DNA of 64,000 nucleotides from Athalassotoga sp049965695 (GTDB lineage: Bacteria > Thermotogota > Thermotogae > Mesoaciditogales > Mesoaciditogaceae), in NCBI RefSeq assembly GCF_049965695.1, contig NZ_JBMFWB010000006.1, positions 1-64,000 of the forward strand, given 5' to 3'. The translations under genes and the position numbers were made by a program. Every line of letters starts with the position of its first letter. Within the stretch, counting starts at the first letter, position 1. Below are positions 7,953-16,309 of this stretch, one piece after another. The notes under the pieces are model-generated. The model saw only the letters and a program-made list of their open reading frames with translations, was not told the origin of the DNA and ran no database searches.

Positions 7953-9008
7953 TCAAAAAATGATATCATAAAATCTTTTTGAAATGAATTTTACCCTCAT
8001 GCCAACAAAAATGGCGATAAGGCATGTGACAATTCCGACCATGAATTGAATATAAAAGTTAGATTCTGAAGTTACATTAGGTATAAACGGCACAAAAATG
8101 GCAAGTACTAACCCTATGATAAGTACATGATCTATGTATATGTCAAGAGAATGTTTTCCAAAGATCGAAAACAACTTTGAATATTTTTTACTTTTGATCA
8201 GGTAAGAAAGCCAGAGGAACACCGGCATTGAAAAAAAATAAAGCAAGTATTCAAAAGGGCTTAACGCAACATACGACTCGTAATCAAAGGTGAGTTTGGG
8301 AACCGTCAGGATCATCAACATAGCACCTATGTAAGAAAGGCAAAGTCCTATCCATATCCACAATGAAGGATTTTTTGTCCAGAATAATCTGCCATTTTTT
8401 GCAGTGTACATTCCCCAAAGATAAAAAAAGGCCCATAAAAGTGGGTTCCTGTAAGTTACCGTAGAATCCACGATTACATGCCCATAATATTGGGGTATGT
8501 AATAAAGCGATGTAAAAACCATGCCACATATGAATAAGATAATCATCAACGGCATTAATTTTTTGATACCGAAAAAGTACGGTGTAAATATGAAAAGAAT
8601 TAAAAGCACAAAAAGAAAGTAAAATGGAAGGTATGACGTTGCAAAAACATAGTCAGACAAGATATCCCAAAAACTCAAATTGTAAGAGAAGCCGGTGTAA
8701 TGTTCAAAGAAAATGCCGAGCATAATGTAAATTGTTGACCATAAGAAATAAGGCGGAAGGAAAATTTTCAATTTTTTTGAAATGAAATCCCAGGAATTTT
8801 TATTTTTTTCATAACTTTTGTAACCGAGGAAACCTGAGACGAAAAAAAAGATCACAACGACTGGGGTACCGAATGGACCAAAGAAATAAAGGATATGCCT
8901 TGTGATTGAACCGTAAGTTTGAAAGTTGTAAAAAACAGAATGAAACATCACAACCGTTAATATACCAATCCCTTTTAAAATATCGAATTCTTCAATTCTT
9001 TTTTCCAT
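7953..9008 (-). CDS. Acyltransferase family 3 integral membrane protein
   Basis: 351 residues with about ten membrane segments, starting EEFDILKGIGILTVVMFHS, the usual acyltransferase-3 opening in which the His of the MFHS segment is the proposed catalytic residue. Such proteins O-acylate cell-envelope sugars or lipids. Nothing in the neighbourhood fixes the substrate. GGAAGGAG lies 5 nt before ATG 9008. It begins downstream of the amt terminator, so it likely has its own promoter or is served by leak-through. Confidence 0.82.
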   Translation of the reverse strand: MEKRIEEFDILKGIGILTVVMFHSVFYNFQTYGSITRHILYFFGPFGTPVVVIFFFVSGFLGYKSYEKNKNSWDFISKKLKIFLPPYFLWSTIYIMLGIFFEHYTGFSYNLSFWDILSDYVFATSYLPFYFLFVLLILFIFTPYFFGIKKLMPLMIILFICGMVFTSLYYIPQYYGHVIVDSTVTYRNPLLWAFFYLWGMYTAKNGRLFWTKNPSLWIWIGLCLSYIGAMLMILTVPKLTFDYESYVALSPFEYLLYFFSMPVFLWLSYLIKSKKYSKLFSIFGKHSLDIYIDHVLIIGLVLAIFVPFIPNVTSESNFYIQFMVGIVTCLIAIFVGMRVKFISKRFYDIIF

Positions 9009-9019
9009 TTGCTCCTTCC

Positions 9020-9047
9020 AAAAAATGAGTCCTCATGAAGAGGACTC
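9020..9047 (-). terminator. Intrinsic terminator after amt
   Basis: Read on the minus strand, GAGTCCTC (9047-9040) pairs with GAGGACTC (9034-9027) around a five-base loop and is followed by ATTTTTT. It lies 8 nt past the amt stop and 12 nt before the next start. Confidence 0.8.
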
Positions 9048-9054
9048 AAAGCCA

Positions 9055-10260
9055 TTACAATCTGTAAGCCTCTTCTCCAAGTTCGACATCCAATCCCTGC
9101 TTTTCTTCGTTTTCTGGAACACGGATTGGCATAAAAACATTCACGAATTTTAAAAGTAAATAACTAAGTCCAAAACTGTAACCTGCGACTATTCCTATGC
9201 CAAGCAATTCTATCAAAAATTGATGAACATTGCCTTGAATAAGTCCCGACACGTGGTTTACAGCACTTTCCGCGAACACTCCGGTCAATATGATACCTAA
9301 AATTCCTCCGACACCGTGGACTCCCCACACATCAAGTGCATCGTCCCACTTTACTTTTTTTCTGAATTCAACGGCCGCGTAACACGCCAAAGATGCTCCA
9401 ATTCCTATAACAGCCGCAGCCCACGGATGAACGTATCCGGCAGCAGGCGTTACGGCTGCAAGACCGGCGACAGATCCCGTTAGAGCACCCATTATCGATG
9501 GTTGTTTCCTTATCGACCACGAAAAGATGAGCCACGTTACGAGTGCAACAGATGCCGCTATATCTGTATTTATAAAGGCATTTGCGGCCAGAGTATTTGC
9601 GGCGAGCGCACTTCCCGCGTTAAATCCAAACCATCCAAACCACAAAAGTCCGGTCCCAAGGGCAACGTAAGTTATGTTGTGCGGTTCATCTATCTTGAAT
9701 TTTCTGCTTCCAACCATCAAAATCGATGCAAGGGCTGCCATTCCCGCTGTGGTGTGAACAACCGCACCGCCGGCGAAATCCACAAATCCAATTTGTTGCA
9801 AAAATCCGCCGCCCCATACCCAGTGAGTTACCGGAATGTACACTAAAGAACTCCATAGAATAAGAAAGAACATGTAACTCTTGAATTTCACCCTGTCAGC
9901 AAATGCACCTGTTATAAGTGCCGGCGTTATGACGGCAAACATTTCCTGAAAAGCAAAATACGCGTAAAGCGGTATTGTCCCCCCATAATGAGGATTTGGA
10001 CCTGCCATGAAGACATTTTGCAAAAGCAAATAGTTGAATCCTCCGATGATGCCATGAAAATCCGTTCCGAACGCAAGACTGAACCCGTAAAGGAACCATA
10101 ACGTTGTTACAATTCCCATCGATGCAAAACTTTGAAGCATGATGGTTAAAACACTTGTTCGTCTGACCATTCCACCGTAGAAAAAGGCGAGGCCTGGTGT
10201 CATTATGAAGACTAAAGCCGCACTGATTAAAACGAAAGAAACGTCACCGTTGTTGATCAT
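9055..10260 (-). CDS. amt: Ammonium transporter
   Basis: Channel-type ammonium transporter of the Amt/MEP/Rh family, 401 residues, about eleven membrane helices. Signature stretches seen: PGLAFFYGGMVRR near the N-terminus, GGAVVHTTAG and VWGVHGVGG, which hold the twin pore histidines. GGAGG precedes ATG 10260. No glnB/glnK gene is adjacent, unlike many amt loci, so control by a PII protein would have to come from elsewhere. A terminator follows directly. Confidence 0.95.
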   Translation of the reverse strand: MINNGDVSFVLISAALVFIMTPGLAFFYGGMVRRTSVLTIMLQSFASMGIVTTLWFLYGFSLAFGTDFHGIIGGFNYLLLQNVFMAGPNPHYGGTIPLYAYFAFQEMFAVITPALITGAFADRVKFKSYMFFLILWSSLVYIPVTHWVWGGGFLQQIGFVDFAGGAVVHTTAGMAALASILMVGSRKFKIDEPHNITYVALGTGLLWFGWFGFNAGSALAANTLAANAFINTDIAASVALVTWLIFSWSIRKQPSIMGALTGSVAGLAAVTPAAGYVHPWAAAVIGIGASLACYAAVEFRKKVKWDDALDVWGVHGVGGILGIILTGVFAESAVNHVSGLIQGNVHQFLIELLGIGIVAGYSFGLSYLLLKFVNVFMPIRVPENEEKQGLDVELGEEAYRL

Positions 10261-10294
10261 GAAACTTCCTCCTTTTCATAAAATGATAAAAAAA

Positions 10295-11473
10295 TCAATT
10301 GGTATTGATCATTTCAACAAGTCTTTCTTTCAAAACCTTCAAAGCCTTGCAATCATCTTCGTTGTACTCTAAAACCTCTTTCATTATTGATTGATCCTTT
10401 GTCCTTTTCCACTCTCCCAAAGCCAGCATGGCATCATAACCTTTGAAATTTGGATTTTTCCACTTAAATCCCAAAATACCTGCGACATCTTTCAGCGAGT
10501 AGAATCTTACAGGTATAGCCAAAGATTTTCTCACCGTCGAATAAAGATCGACAAAGCGTTTCAAAAGATCTTCGCTTTTAGTCTTTGAAATATTTGCAAA
10601 TTTCTGAATAACGTCTTTGTCGAATCGATCGTAATGGTAAATTGGAGCAGAAGGATACTTTGATATGAATTCAAGAAATGCTTTCCATGAACTTTCCCAA
10701 TCATCGGTATCGATGATAAAACTATGATACGTTCCTTCATGGAAAACGCCAAAAAGATAAAGTTCCTTATCACTTTTTTCGACATCAAAAAAATATTCGT
10801 GATCTGACTTTGGTAGATCGGGCTTTTCAATTAAGATCAATTGAAATTTGGAAATGGCAGTTGCCTGTTTTACCATAGCGTTTGCCTCTTTTAGTTCTAT
10901 TCCGGTGTAGGAAGCGATCATTTGAGGATTGGCATTTGAAATTGATTTGAGATCCGTGAAACCTGCTTTCAAAAGCGTTTTTTTCCTTTTTTCTCCTATG
11001 CCGTTTATTAAGGATATATCTTCTGTTTTCGAACTTATTTCGATGCATTCCGGATAAAACGGGCAACCTTTGCAAGCATAAGAAAAAACAGGATCCGGAG
11101 GAGATGGCTTTTCGAAACTCTCTTTTATGGAGTTTATCATCATCAATATGAGTTCATCGTGCGACTTTATTTTTTTCTGCCCATTCAAAAAATTAACGAC
11201 TACTTCTGATTTCTCACCTCTGAGTTCCATCACGAATGACAAAAATGCAGATTCAATTGTATGCCTTTCTCTCACGCTTTTTGACGTTCTGTTTAAAATC
11301 AGGGTTTTGTTTTTTCCGTCATCAATCATTTCATCGGCAAAAGCCACAAGATGAATTTGACCGTAATCTGCTTCAAAACTCAAATTTCCAGTCTGATGAA
11401 TTTCATTTTTCAAAAGATAGGCTTTTCTATGGCAAAGATAAAATATGGTTAAAAGCATTTGATCGATCGTCAT
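10295..11473 (-). CDS. TM0106-type RecB-like nuclease with HhH and RNase H-like domains
   Basis: 392 residues in three parts. The first ~145 hold a Cas4/RecB-like pattern with four cysteines, C14 and the cluster C134, C137, C143 (ACKGCPFYPEC), typical of an iron-sulfur-stabilised nuclease. Residues ~155-195 form a helix-hairpin-helix unit (LINGIGEKRKKTLLKAGF). From ~225 there is an RNase H-like exonuclease domain (EYFFDVEKSD, then IYHYDRFDKDVI, and EYNEDDCKAL at the end). The set matches the predicted nuclease family named after T. maritima TM0106; its cellular job is not known. It starts immediately after the queuosine transporter stop (TAGATG). Confidence 0.78.
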   Translation of the reverse strand: MTIDQMLLTIFYLCHRKAYLLKNEIHQTGNLSFEADYGQIHLVAFADEMIDDGKNKTLILNRTSKSVRERHTIESAFLSFVMELRGEKSEVVVNFLNGQKKIKSHDELILMMINSIKESFEKPSPPDPVFSYACKGCPFYPECIEISSKTEDISLINGIGEKRKKTLLKAGFTDLKSISNANPQMIASYTGIELKEANAMVKQATAISKFQLILIEKPDLPKSDHEYFFDVEKSDKELYLFGVFHEGTYHSFIIDTDDWESSWKAFLEFISKYPSAPIYHYDRFDKDVIQKFANISKTKSEDLLKRFVDLYSTVRKSLAIPVRFYSLKDVAGILGFKWKNPNFKGYDAMLALGEWKRTKDQSIMKEVLEYNEDDCKALKVLKERLVEMINTN

Positions 11474-12169
11474 CTAAAGATCTTCTTTCGATACTATGGG
11501 ATTATATCTTTCATTGTAATCGTAAACATCTACTTTCTCTATTTTCTTTATTTTTAAAACTATTAGATAAGTAAGAGGTGTCGCAACGACTTCGTAGATA
11601 ACTTTAAACAGATACTGGGCGATGATCAAAAAAATCAGATCTTTCAAATTCATAAGGCCTGTGAAAGTACCCGTTATGAATATCAAAGTATCCGCACCTT
11701 CTCCTATAACCGTTGAGCCTATCGTTCTTGTCCATAAAAATTTTCCTTTTGTCATGATCTTCATCCTGCTCATGACGACAGAATTCAAATATTCTCCAAC
11801 AAAATATGCTACAATGGAGGCCAAAACAGCCCTTGGTGCAAGGCCGAGCACAAGGCTGTAAGATTTTGCCTCACTTTGCCACCAAACAGGTGCCGGAAGT
11901 GCGTTTACAAGCAAAAAGAAAAATGCCATGAAAAGATTTGCTCCCAAACCTAACCATATGACAAGCCTTGATTTTCTAAAACCGTAAACTTCCGTAAGTA
12001 CATCTCCAAATATGTAAGATATCGGAAAGATCAAAACGGCTCCCGGAAGTGCTATGCCCCAGAAATTAACGAGTCGTCCTGCGGTAACATTTGCGATTAT
12101 AAGGCATGTGACAAAAGCACCTGTCAGAAAAACGTAAAGTGGAGTTATATTTTTACTTTCCAAATTCAC
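11474..12169 (-). CDS. Queuosine precursor transporter (YhhQ/DUF165)
   Basis: 231 residues with about six membrane segments. The first loop and helices (TCLIIANVTAGRLVNFWG; FPISYIFGDVLTEVYGFRKSR) are the hallmark of the vitamin-uptake-like YhhQ family that imports queuine-pathway bases such as preQ0/preQ1. The 4-nt overlap (GTGA) with queF upstream supports the assignment: imported or made preQ0 would be reduced by QueF. GTG start at 12169 with AAAGGAG 5 nt upstream. Confidence 0.87.
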   Translation of the reverse strand: MNLESKNITPLYVFLTGAFVTCLIIANVTAGRLVNFWGIALPGAVLIFPISYIFGDVLTEVYGFRKSRLVIWLGLGANLFMAFFFLLVNALPAPVWWQSEAKSYSLVLGLAPRAVLASIVAYFVGEYLNSVVMSRMKIMTKGKFLWTRTIGSTVIGEGADTLIFITGTFTGLMNLKDLIFLIIAQYLFKVIYEVVATPLTYLIVLKIKKIEKVDVYDYNERYNPIVSKEDL

Positions 12170-12558
12170 TTTTCTCCTTTTTCAATCGAAGTTGTCGCGT
12201 CTATGCCGCCGCGTGTTTTATAAGTTAACGTTATTTTCATCCATGCAGGATCTAAAAGCGCAAAGAGATCATCGAAGATCCTCTGTGTCGCCTTTTCCTG
12301 ATAAATTCCAACATTTCTGAAAGATACGAAATAATATTTCAGAGACTTAAGTTCCACTATTTTTTTGTTGGGAATATACTCAATTACGACCCTGCCGATG
12401 TCTGGAAGCCCTGAAAAAGGACAGACCGCTGAAAATTCATCTGTTTCATATTTGACAAATTCCTTATCTTTATTCTCAAAATTGATAGTTTCCAAAAGAG
12501 AAGATTCTATTGTATCTTCACTCAGAAATGAAAATGTCTTTCCTTCTGCCTCTGGCAT
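12166..12558 (-). CDS. queF: NADPH-dependent 7-cyano-7-deazaguanine reductase
   Basis: Reduces preQ0 to preQ1 in queuosine biosynthesis. The short (unimodular) form, 130 residues, with the catalytic Cys46 in SAVCPFSGLPDIG and the substrate-binding stretch ELKSLKYYFVSFRN. A -10 hexamer TATAAT on the minus strand (12582-12577) lies just before the ribosome site GAGGTGAT, so its leader is very short and no preQ1 riboswitch fits. Co-translated with the YhhQ transporter. Confidence 0.93.
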   Translation of the reverse strand: MPEAEGKTFSFLSEDTIESSLLETINFENKDKEFVKYETDEFSAVCPFSGLPDIGRVVIEYIPNKKIVELKSLKYYFVSFRNVGIYQEKATQRIFDDLFALLDPAWMKITLTYKTRGGIDATTSIEKGEK

Positions 12559-12595
12559 TTTATCACCTCTCGAAAAATTATATCATAACGTGTAA

Positions 12596-12664
12596 TTCCA
12601 AAGGTCATTATCATCACTCCGGCACCTGCCGGAGCGGTGATTCGGTTAAAGTTAGTTCAGTATA
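12596..12664. repeat. Intergenic hairpin repeat, copy A (shortened, reverse orientation)
   Basis: Read on the minus strand, it contains CCGAATCACCGCTCCGGCAGGTG, the left end of the repeat family seen complete at 14825. The core TCCGGCA-CC-TGCCGGA (12618-12633) is a perfect hairpin extended by imperfect pairing on both sides. The central and right parts of the family are missing. It separates the divergent queF and TetR genes and lies within their promoter region. Confidence 0.55.
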
Positions 12665-12667
12665 TGT

Positions 12668-12673
12668 TATAAT
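12668..12673 (+). promoter_or_regulatory. -10 box of the TetR-family gene, implying a leaderless mRNA
   Basis: A perfect TATAAT ends only 6 nt before ATG 12680. Transcription from it would start at or next to the ATG, leaving no room for a ribosome site. A weak GTTAAA (12645-12650) at 17 nt spacing could be the -35. Confidence 0.45.
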
Positions 12674-12679
12674 TTGATT

Positions 12680-13234
12680 ATGCAGGTAAAAAAGGATGAG
12701 AAGCGTTTAAGAATCATCGAAAGTGCCATTTCACTTTTAAGCGAAAAAAATTTTGAAGAAGTTACGACGGAATTGATCGCTAATCGTGCAAAGGTGGGGA
12801 AGGGGACGCTTTACACGTACTTCAAAAGCAAAGATGACCTTTTGGGAGAAACTTTGCTTTACGTGCTTTCTGAATTTCTCAACGCCACCGTCAAAACGAA
12901 AAAATGCAAATGCGATCTTGATCGCAAGATAGAAATGCTTTTTGAACTTTACGAAGAGATTGCAAAATCACGTGAGAACCTTTTGCCGCTTTTCATGAGA
13001 ATATACATCGATGAGACCGTAAACAAAAGAAGATCGAATATTCAGAATCGCATGAGAAATCATCTTATAAAAATCTTTAAAGAATTCGAACCACAACTTA
13101 TATCTCCTGTCGATGTTGCGGTTGATTTCATAATAGTCAACACGATGCCATTTTCAATGAAAAGATTTGCCCAGGACTCGAATTATTGGAAAAACGTGGT
13201 GGAAATCATTAAAAAAGGAATAAAGAAAAATTAA
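12680..13234 (+). CDS. TetR/AcrR-family transcriptional regulator
   Basis: 184 residues. The N-terminal third is the TetR helix-turn-helix: RLRIIESAISLLSEKNFEEVTTELIANRAKVGKGTLYTYFKSKDDL shows the usual A(x)KVGKGTLYTYFKSK recognition region. The rest is an all-helical ligand domain with no clear ligand. I start at ATG 12680 rather than the in-frame TTG at 12674, because the TTG overlaps the -10 box. It is divergent from queF and followed by a convergent aldo/keto reductase, so its target is not obvious; autoregulation is the default expectation. Confidence 0.85.
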   Translation: MQVKKDEKRLRIIESAISLLSEKNFEEVTTELIANRAKVGKGTLYTYFKSKDDLLGETLLYVLSEFLNATVKTKKCKCDLDRKIEMLFELYEEIAKSRENLLPLFMRIYIDETVNKRRSNIQNRMRNHLIKIFKEFEPQLISPVDVAVDFIIVNTMPFSMKRFAQDSNYWKNVVEIIKKGIKKN

Positions 13235-13252
13235 CATTTTCGAAATTTAACT

Positions 13253-14062
13253 TCATTCCAAAAACTTCATTTCTTCATCTGTTAATTCTATATCGCTGGC
13301 TTTTGCGTTTTCGATAAGATGCTTTTCGCTCAAAGCCTTGGGTATCGCAAAAACACCCTTTTTGACAAGCCATGCAAGCGCAATCTGAGGTGAGGTTACT
13401 TTTCTGTTTTTTGCAACTTTTTCAAGTTTTGATGCAGTTGCACTTATTCCCATTCTGTTGAGCGGGCTGTAAGCCACAACGCTTATCGCATTTTTTTTGC
13501 AAAAATCAAGAAGACCCGATCTTTCTATTTCACGATCCTCAATGTTGTATCTGACCTGATTACAAACAACCGGACTTTTAGATGCTTCAATTGCCTCTTT
13601 GAGTTGAGAAATTGAAAAATTGCTGACGCCGATGTATCTTGTATAACCTCGGTCAAGCACAACGTTGATATTTTGAATCGCCTCTTTTATCGAAAGATCT
13701 TCTGGCGGCCAGTGGATGAGATAAAGATCTACGTGATCCGTACCAAGTCTTTTAAGCGATCCCTCGATCGAATTAAGCATATCTTTGATTTTGAGATGGT
13801 TTGGCCAAACTTTTGATGTCAAAAAGACTTTATCTCTTCCAATCTCTTTTAAAGCCTTTCCGACAACCTCTTCTGTATGACCGGATCCGTAATATTCAGC
13901 CGTATCAATGTGGGTTATTCCAAGTTCTACGGCCTTTACAATCGCCTTTACCGATTCTCTGTCATTGGATGGATCTGGTGAGATCCCTCCGCCCATTTCC
14001 CAGGTGCCCAAGCCTATTACCGGAAGAAACTCATCTGTCTTTCCAAGTTTCATCTTTTTCAT
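13253..14062 (-). CDS. Aldo/keto reductase
   Basis: NAD(P)H-dependent carbonyl reductase of the AKR superfamily, 269 residues, a (beta/alpha)8 barrel. The catalytic tetrad is visible: D53 and Y58 in HIDTAEYYGSG, K84 in FLTSKVWP, H117 in LYLIHWPP. The C-terminal cofactor-binding end (FAIPKALSEKHLIENAKASDIEL) is present. AGGTG precedes ATG 14062. The substrate is unknown. Begins 1 nt after the small SPW-like gene, so co-transcription is likely. Confidence 0.9.
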   Translation of the reverse strand: MKKMKLGKTDEFLPVIGLGTWEMGGGISPDPSNDRESVKAIVKAVELGITHIDTAEYYGSGHTEEVVGKALKEIGRDKVFLTSKVWPNHLKIKDMLNSIEGSLKRLGTDHVDLYLIHWPPEDLSIKEAIQNINVVLDRGYTRYIGVSNFSISQLKEAIEASKSPVVCNQVRYNIEDREIERSGLLDFCKKNAISVVAYSPLNRMGISATASKLEKVAKNRKVTSPQIALAWLVKKGVFAIPKALSEKHLIENAKASDIELTDEEMKFLE

Positions 14063-14063
14063 T

Positions 14064-14375
14064 TTACACCTGCTTTCTTTGAATGAGAGACATTATCACA
14101 ATTAAAATGCCTACCAAAAGGCTATTCACCATGTTGCCAGCCTTTGTAATGAAAACAGGCACAAAGGATATCACAGATATCCAAATGCCGGACAAAATTA
14201 TGACTACAACGGAAAAGTTCACATGCCTTATCATCAAAAGGCCAAAAATTATTACCAATATGCCCACGAAAAAGTTATTCCACAAGTCTGCTGGCATACC
14301 TAAAATATACGGGAGAAAAGCCGAAATTACAAACCACAACCCTAAAATAAGTGTTACGATCTTTTGCCATCTCAT
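14064..14375 (-). CDS. Small membrane protein with SPW-repeat-like helices
   Basis: 103 residues with four predicted membrane segments arranged as two similar halves: GLWFVISAFLPYILG...WNNFFVGILVIIFGLLM and GIWISVISFVPVFIT...VNSLLVGILIVIMSLI. The W...N..VGILVI pattern in each half matches the SPW repeat. Function unknown. Start ATG 14375, weak ribosome site; the stop of the upstream VOC gene is 4 nt away. Confidence 0.6.
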   Translation of the reverse strand: MRWQKIVTLILGLWFVISAFLPYILGMPADLWNNFFVGILVIIFGLLMIRHVNFSVVVIILSGIWISVISFVPVFITKAGNMVNSLLVGILIVIMSLIQRKQV

Positions 14376-14379
14376 ATCA

Positions 14380-14790
14380 TCATCTCGAAGATTTGTATTG
14401 TGGAGATTTTTCGGATATCTGCATCAACTCTATTCTGTTCCCATCCGGATCTCTTATCCAGCATTGCCAGTTGAAATCTTTCCCCTGTTTTGGTTCAACG
14501 TCTAAAACGACATTTTTCTTTTTAAGATCTTCGGCAACTTTTTGAATGTCATCAACTTCAAGGCAAAGATGAGAAAAGCCTGCCTCATTTTGAGAAACTT
14601 CTCTTTTTTTGCCTCCGTAAAAGAGTTCTATGAATTGATTTTTGCTTACTTTGATGTAATTTATCCACGGTTTGCCTTCATCGTCTCTTATTTCAAAGGC
14701 TTTTTGGAATCCAAGTTGATCGCAATAAAAATGAAGTGCTTTTTCCATATCGCTGACCGTATATGCAACGTGCGCTATACCTTTTATCAT
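14380..14790 (-). CDS. VOC-superfamily (glyoxalase I-like) protein
   Basis: 136 residues forming the two beta-alpha-beta-beta-beta units of the vicinal oxygen chelate fold: IAHVAYTVSDMEKALHFYCDQLGF and FSHLCLEVDDIQKVAEDLKKKNV, ending IRDPDGNRIELMQ. Metal ligands typical of glyoxalase I (His in HVAYTV, Glu in IELFYGG, His in SHLCLEV, Glu in RIELMQ) are all there. Methylglyoxal-type chemistry or C-C/C-halide lysis are possible; substrate open. ATG 14790 chosen (GGAGG about 11 nt upstream); ATG 14799 sits too close to the ribosome site. Confidence 0.82.
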   Translation of the reverse strand: MIKGIAHVAYTVSDMEKALHFYCDQLGFQKAFEIRDDEGKPWINYIKVSKNQFIELFYGGKKREVSQNEAGFSHLCLEVDDIQKVAEDLKKKNVVLDVEPKQGKDFNWQCWIRDPDGNRIELMQISEKSPQYKSSR

Positions 14791-14824
14791 AAAGATCATC
14801 TCCTCCGTTCTATATCAAACAAAA

Positions 14825-14963
14825 TTCAACTTCCGAAATCATCGCTCCGGCAGGTGCCCCCACTCGATGTCTGGTCCTCGCAGGCTGCGGAGGCCATCTC
14901 GAGGGCATCCTGCCTTCCGCTTCGGTAAATAAGCATTCGACTTTTAAAGTGAATTAAGTATAT
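14825..14963. repeat. Intergenic hairpin repeat, copy B (most complete)
   Basis: About 139 bp between the VOC gene and pilT. Runs from TTCCGAAATCATCGCTCCGGCAGG through GATGTCTGGTCCTCGC (14866-14881) and GCTGCGGAGGCCATCTCGAG to GCATCCTGCCTTCCGC and a tail CATTCGACTTTTAAAGTG. GGCAGG pairs with CCTGCC, CTCGA with TCGAG, and GGTCCTCGCA with TGCGGAGGCC, so most of it folds into one long hairpin. Shares a 16-base exact core with copy C and a 14-base core with copy D. Confidence 0.75.
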
Positions 14964-14972
14964 CTAATTTTT

Positions 14973-16016
14973 TCAAAGATTTGCCGGTTCTTTTGCATAT
15001 ATGACTGCATCGTTTCTCTTTATTTTGTTTATAGATATGGCACGTTTGAGAGCCTCATCGAAGGTTATCATGCCAAATTTTCCTCCGGTTTCTATCATTG
15101 AATCAATCTGATGCAATTTGTTTTCACGTATTAAATTTCTTACAGCCACGGTACCGGTAAGAATCTCAACTATTGGCACATAACCTTTGCCATTTGCAGC
15201 GGGCAGCAATCTTTGATATGCGACTCCTACTAACGTATTTGAAAGTTGAATTGCCACCTGTTTTTGCTGATGCTCCGGAAAAACATCTATTATTCTTTCT
15301 GGAGCAGATCCGGCTGAATTCGTGTGTATAGTTGAAAATACAAGGTGACCTGTTTCTGCTGCGGTAAGTGCGAGTTTCATGGTATCAATATCTCTCATTT
15401 CTCCCACGAGAATAACATCCGGATCCTGCCTTAAGGCGTACTTTAAACCATCTGAAAATGAATCTGTATCATTTCCAAGTTGTCTTTGATGTATCAAAGC
15501 CTGTTTATTTTGAAAAATGTATTCGATAGGATCTTCTATTGTTATTATATGAACCGGCCTTTCTTGGTTTATCTTGTCGATCATCGCGGCAAGCGTTGTG
15601 GATTTCCCGCTGCCGGTAGGCCCTGCTATCAAAACTATGCCACTTGAGTGATTGGCAAAGTCGGCAAGAATCTGAGGCAGACCCAACTCTGAGAAATTTC
15701 TTATCTTGTATGTTATTATTCTGAAAGCGCCCGTAAGATTTCCCCTTTCAAGGAAAACATTCGCCCTCACTCTGGCGACATTTTTAAGACTGAAAGAAAA
15801 ATCAACTTCTTTTTTGTTTAAAGGCAGATTTAAAGATTTAATCAGATCTGTTAAAAATTTTGAAAGTTCCTCACTTGTGTAAGGTTCATATTTGGTTTGG
15901 GGGACAAGATCGCCGTATATTCTGAACACAGGTGGAGTCCCTGCACTTAAATGCACATCAGATGCATTCACGTTATAACCTTCCAGCAGTAATTCAGTCA
16001 TATCAAATGCTTTCAT
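14973..16016 (-). CDS. pilT: Type IV pilus retraction ATPase PilT
   Basis: Hexameric secretion-type ATPase that depolymerises type IV pili at the inner membrane. Walker A GPTGSGKST at residues 132-140, the Asp box VDFSF and IEDPIEYIF, Walker B ILVGEMRDIDTMKLALTAAETGHLVFSTIHTNSA and the PilT-specific C-terminal part (GGKFGMITFDEALKRAI). 347 residues. ATG 16016 has GGAGG 5-6 nt upstream. It stands apart from pilB (24633-26315). Confidence 0.92.
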   Translation of the reverse strand: MKAFDMTELLLEGYNVNASDVHLSAGTPPVFRIYGDLVPQTKYEPYTSEELSKFLTDLIKSLNLPLNKKEVDFSFSLKNVARVRANVFLERGNLTGAFRIITYKIRNFSELGLPQILADFANHSSGIVLIAGPTGSGKSTTLAAMIDKINQERPVHIITIEDPIEYIFQNKQALIHQRQLGNDTDSFSDGLKYALRQDPDVILVGEMRDIDTMKLALTAAETGHLVFSTIHTNSAGSAPERIIDVFPEHQQKQVAIQLSNTLVGVAYQRLLPAANGKGYVPIVEILTGTVAVRNLIRENKLHQIDSMIETGGKFGMITFDEALKRAISINKIKRNDAVIYAKEPANL

Positions 16017-16116
16017 GTCAACCTCCACTGATATTTTTTCATAGTAAACAGTTTTATCGATTCACGAACTTATAAATTATTTTACCACAGATTTTGACAA
16101 CTAAATTATTCTGAAA

Positions 16117-16242
16117 ACTTTAAAAATGTAAATTTGAGTTTGGCGGAGGGCATGATGCCAAGAGGTGGCCTCCACAGCGCAGCGAGGACCAGACATCGAA
16201 AGGCGAATGCCGGAGCCAACGGTATTCTACATTTAAAATGGG
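16117..16242. repeat. Intergenic hairpin repeat, copy C (reverse orientation)
   Basis: Reverse complement of the same family as copy B. GCGAGGACCAGACATC at 16182-16197 is an exact reverse match of the copy B core; GGCCTCCAC...GGCGGAGGGCATGATGCC and the tail are more diverged. It lies between the divergent pilT and phoU-like genes. Confidence 0.65.
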
Positions 16243-16287
16243 AGAATTCTTGCGCAAAAAAAGTTAAAGCAAGCATCCTCTTAATGA

Positions 16288-16293
16288 TATAAT
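16288..16293 (+). promoter_or_regulatory. -10 box upstream of the phoU-like gene
   Basis: Perfect TATAAT 16 nt before the GTG start at 16310. The upstream -35 region is weak (TTAAAG at about 18 nt spacing). It would drive phoU-lpt-dnaB-tmk. Confidence 0.4.
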
Positions 16294-16309
16294 ACACTCG
16301 GGTGATGAC

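Noticed and set aside
12559..12640. preQ1 riboswitch before queF
   Set aside because: The minus-strand -10 box lies immediately before the ribosome site, leaving a leader too short for an aptamer; the hairpin present belongs to the dispersed repeat family.
16106..16297. 63-codon minus-strand frame between pilT and the phoU-like gene
   Set aside because: It runs through repeat copy C, has no ribosome site, and its composition is that of the repeat.
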